From Paragonimus westermani (Eukaryota; Platyhelminthes; Trematoda; Plagiorchiida; Troglotrematidae), in the NCBI GenBank assembly GCA_008508345.1, contig QNGE01001240.1, forward strand, positions 36,563 to 100,562: a DNA stretch of 64,000 bases, written 5' to 3'. Shown here one piece after another: positions 62,598 to 64,000 of this stretch (its first letter is position 1; each line of letters begins with the position of its first letter). The translations under genes were made by a program, and so were the position numbers. Below the pieces are notes generated by a model that searched no databases, was not told where the DNA came from, and saw nothing but the letters and a program-made list of their open reading frames with translations.

Positions 62598-62724
62598 TGA
62601 CCAATTTGATGCACTGTTGTGCACCGTGATCTTTCTGATCTCGTCCTGGGTTGCTCTGGCCCTCACGATCTGTTATCCAGTCAAATATTTGGGGTACATC
62701 GCCTATGCCGCCGTCTCGATGCAG
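62598..62724 (+). CDS. Adhesion GPCR exon: TM6 and start of TM7
   Basis: A 127-base exon with acceptor CATTCTTCACTTGTTATTTCAG in phase 2, completing a Cys codon with 61000. It encodes DQFDALLCTVIFLISSWVA, then LALTICY (TM6), and KYLGYIAYAAVSMQ (start of TM7). The donor is GCAG|GTACTT, phase 0, directly after the Gln that in many adhesion receptors precedes Gly in the TM7 L-Q-G motif. The next exon should therefore begin with Gly and finish TM7; it is not found in the remaining 1.3 kb. Read-through would give 27 more codons to a stop at 62806, less likely. Confidence 0.92.
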
Positions 62725-63252
62725 GTACTTGTTTTCACATTGCATCAGAAGTCACTCACAAACTGTGCGTTTGCAATGTGTGATGCGGTCTTTTTTGGAG
62801 ATCAGTGAATTAAATAGAATCGCTGGGACTGTCGTTGGGTGCACTCATACCCATGCTTTTTAAAGTAGACCAGTGAAATACTTCGAGTAGAACAACTGGT
62901 AGCTCTAAGGCCTCAATCAACAGCGGCTTAGCCCACCCACAGGAACATGGCTAGATAGCATAAACTAAATTAGCTGGCTTGACAGCTGACTGACTAGAAT
63001 AGTCGAGCTCGAGTTGCGCAAACATTATCATCATCGATTTCATGCTGTATCGATTTAGTCCCGATTTGTATATTCTCTCAAGTAGAGTCAACTAAATGAT
63101 TTGAGGAGTGTAGAACTACGGCTGACGTAGAATTGTTTAACTAGTTCCCCGATTACCTGAGCTCCGAAATAACGGTTCGGCCCCCCTGTGTAGTTAAAAG
63201 AAACAACTAGTTCCTTATTGCTACCTACGTTCTCTACCTTCATGTCATGTTT

Positions 63253-63282
63253 CATATATATATATACATATATATATATAAT
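63253..63282. repeat. (TA)n microsatellite
   Basis: About 30 bases of alternating AT with a single C interruption, in an intron. Confidence 0.9.
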
Positions 63283-63549
63283 GACTTAAAACAGTCTAAA
63301 AATCTCACAGAATACCGGAATGGACCCCTTATCCCGTGGGAAAATGAAGGATGAATAACAGCTATCCTATTCCCAAAATCATTACTCATCAGCAACCAGA
63401 ATTCCGCTCAACATGTTAGTAATCTCAACTCGAGGAGAAATTCTAGTTGGTTGGACGTAACGGGATAATTACTGTGTCTCCTCTTGAGGCTATCCGGCCA
63501 CTTGATCACTACTCACAAGCAAAAGTGGTTGAGCACTCGCACCCGATTA

Positions 63550-63786
63550 TTCGGTCGTGCCTAATGTAAGGCCAATGGCACAGTGGTGAACACGGTCGCC
63601 TCATGAAAGCGTGGCCGAGGTTCTAGTTCCCGCCGTGGCGAGGTTGCGCGCTGCTGAAGAGCTCTGGACGTGAAACTCGAGCTAAGTGCATCCTTTCGAA
63701 AGGGGCCTACTGGAAAGTCTATGGGAATGTGACAGATACAATCAGTTGTGGGTGACGTTCAGTCTATATGAAAACCAGACCACCTA
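63550..63786 (+). repeat. tRNA-related dispersed repeat, copy 2
   Basis: It aligns in the same orientation with 8870-9095. This copy preserves the A-box better (TGGCACAGTGGTGAAC) and has the B-box-like GGTTCTAGTTCCC about 40 bases on. Similarity continues past the tRNA-like head through CTCTGG, TTTCGAAAGGGGCC and ATGAAAACCA, giving a SINE-like head and body of roughly 230 bases. No clear A-rich tail or target duplication was seen. Confidence 0.65.
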
Positions 63787-64000
63787 CTAATGAGCAATAA
63801 TGTTATGGTTAAGTCGGGTTTTCTCTTCCGTAACGGTGAGACTGGACCTTGAAGTGGTGTGACGGCTTGCGCATCTCGATGAGCTTTTGAGCTAAACTGG
63901 ACAGAGTTACTCATACCAGGCAGGCCAACAGGTAGAGGTCTGACAAACCACTGTCTCCTGGTCCTCCAGGTTCGGGGTTGGAAGATGGTTGGCATCTCTT

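Larger units (their letters stand above)
6809..62724 (+). other. Adhesion GPCR gene locus (partial at both ends)
   Basis: The exons listed below fit one + strand transcription unit. In order, the product is a Thr/Ser-rich mucin-like stalk, about seven LamG_3/concanavalin-like jelly-roll modules, a GAIN domain with GPS motif, and a 7TM bundle complete to the start of TM7. Phases match at every junction from 21194 to 52758: each phase-1 end meets a two-base start, and each phase-0 end meets an in-frame start. Family knowledge: adhesion GPCRs self-cleave at the GPS and signal through a tethered agonist, and their ectodomains bind matrix or cell-surface ligands. The ligand here is unknown. The first exon, signal peptide and last exon are not found, and some exons between 52.8 and 59.2 kb are probably missing. 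That the stalk exons belong to the same gene is inference from phase and order. Confidence 0.85.
62725..64000. other. Intron at window end; repeats only
   Basis: No exon starting with Gly after a good acceptor was found. The stretch contains a (TA)n microsatellite at 63253-63282 and a tRNA-related repeat at 63550-63786. The receptor's TM7 end and cytoplasmic tail presumably lie beyond base 64000. Confidence 0.55.

Overview
This window looks like part of one very large, intron-rich gene on the + strand of a multicellular eukaryote. The long introns, scattered degenerate retroelements, tRNA-derived repeats and clusters of tiny phase-symmetric exons suggest a flatworm, perhaps a trematode. That placement is inference; nothing here fixes the species. 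No bacterial features, rRNA genes, intact tRNA genes or CRISPR arrays were seen.

The gene encodes an adhesion-class G-protein-coupled receptor. From about 6.8 to 22 kb there is a run of small exons (33-102 bases). All begin and end in phase 1. Many encode Thr/Ser-rich, mucin-like peptide. From 23.8 to 57.3 kb, larger exons encode about seven tandem laminin-G/concanavalin-like jelly-roll modules separated by linkers. At 59.2-61.0 kb one long exon carries a GAIN domain, a GPS autoproteolysis motif (His-Phe/Ser) and transmembrane helices 1-5. A second exon at 62.6 kb carries TM6 and the start of TM7. Neither end of the gene is seen: no signal peptide or first exon is proven, and the end of TM7 and the tail lie beyond the last exon found. 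Two stretches (52.8-56.4 and 57.3-59.2 kb) probably hide exons I could not place.

Exon boundaries were placed by hand from acceptor tracts, donor consensus, reading-frame phase and module alignment. Across 21.2-52.8 kb the phases join without a stop. The introns hold a GIY-YIG-type retroelement relic (minus strand, 25.5-26.4 kb), a duplicated 575-bp repeat (11.3 and 16.3-17.5 kb, the second copy interrupted by 620 bp), a tRNA-related dispersed repeat (8.9 and 63.6 kb), simple repeats and a perfect hairpin. The most interesting feature is the fusion of a mucin-like, micro-exon-encoded stalk to a multi-jelly-roll adhesion GPCR. If transcripts confirm it, symmetric exon skipping could give many receptor ectodomains.
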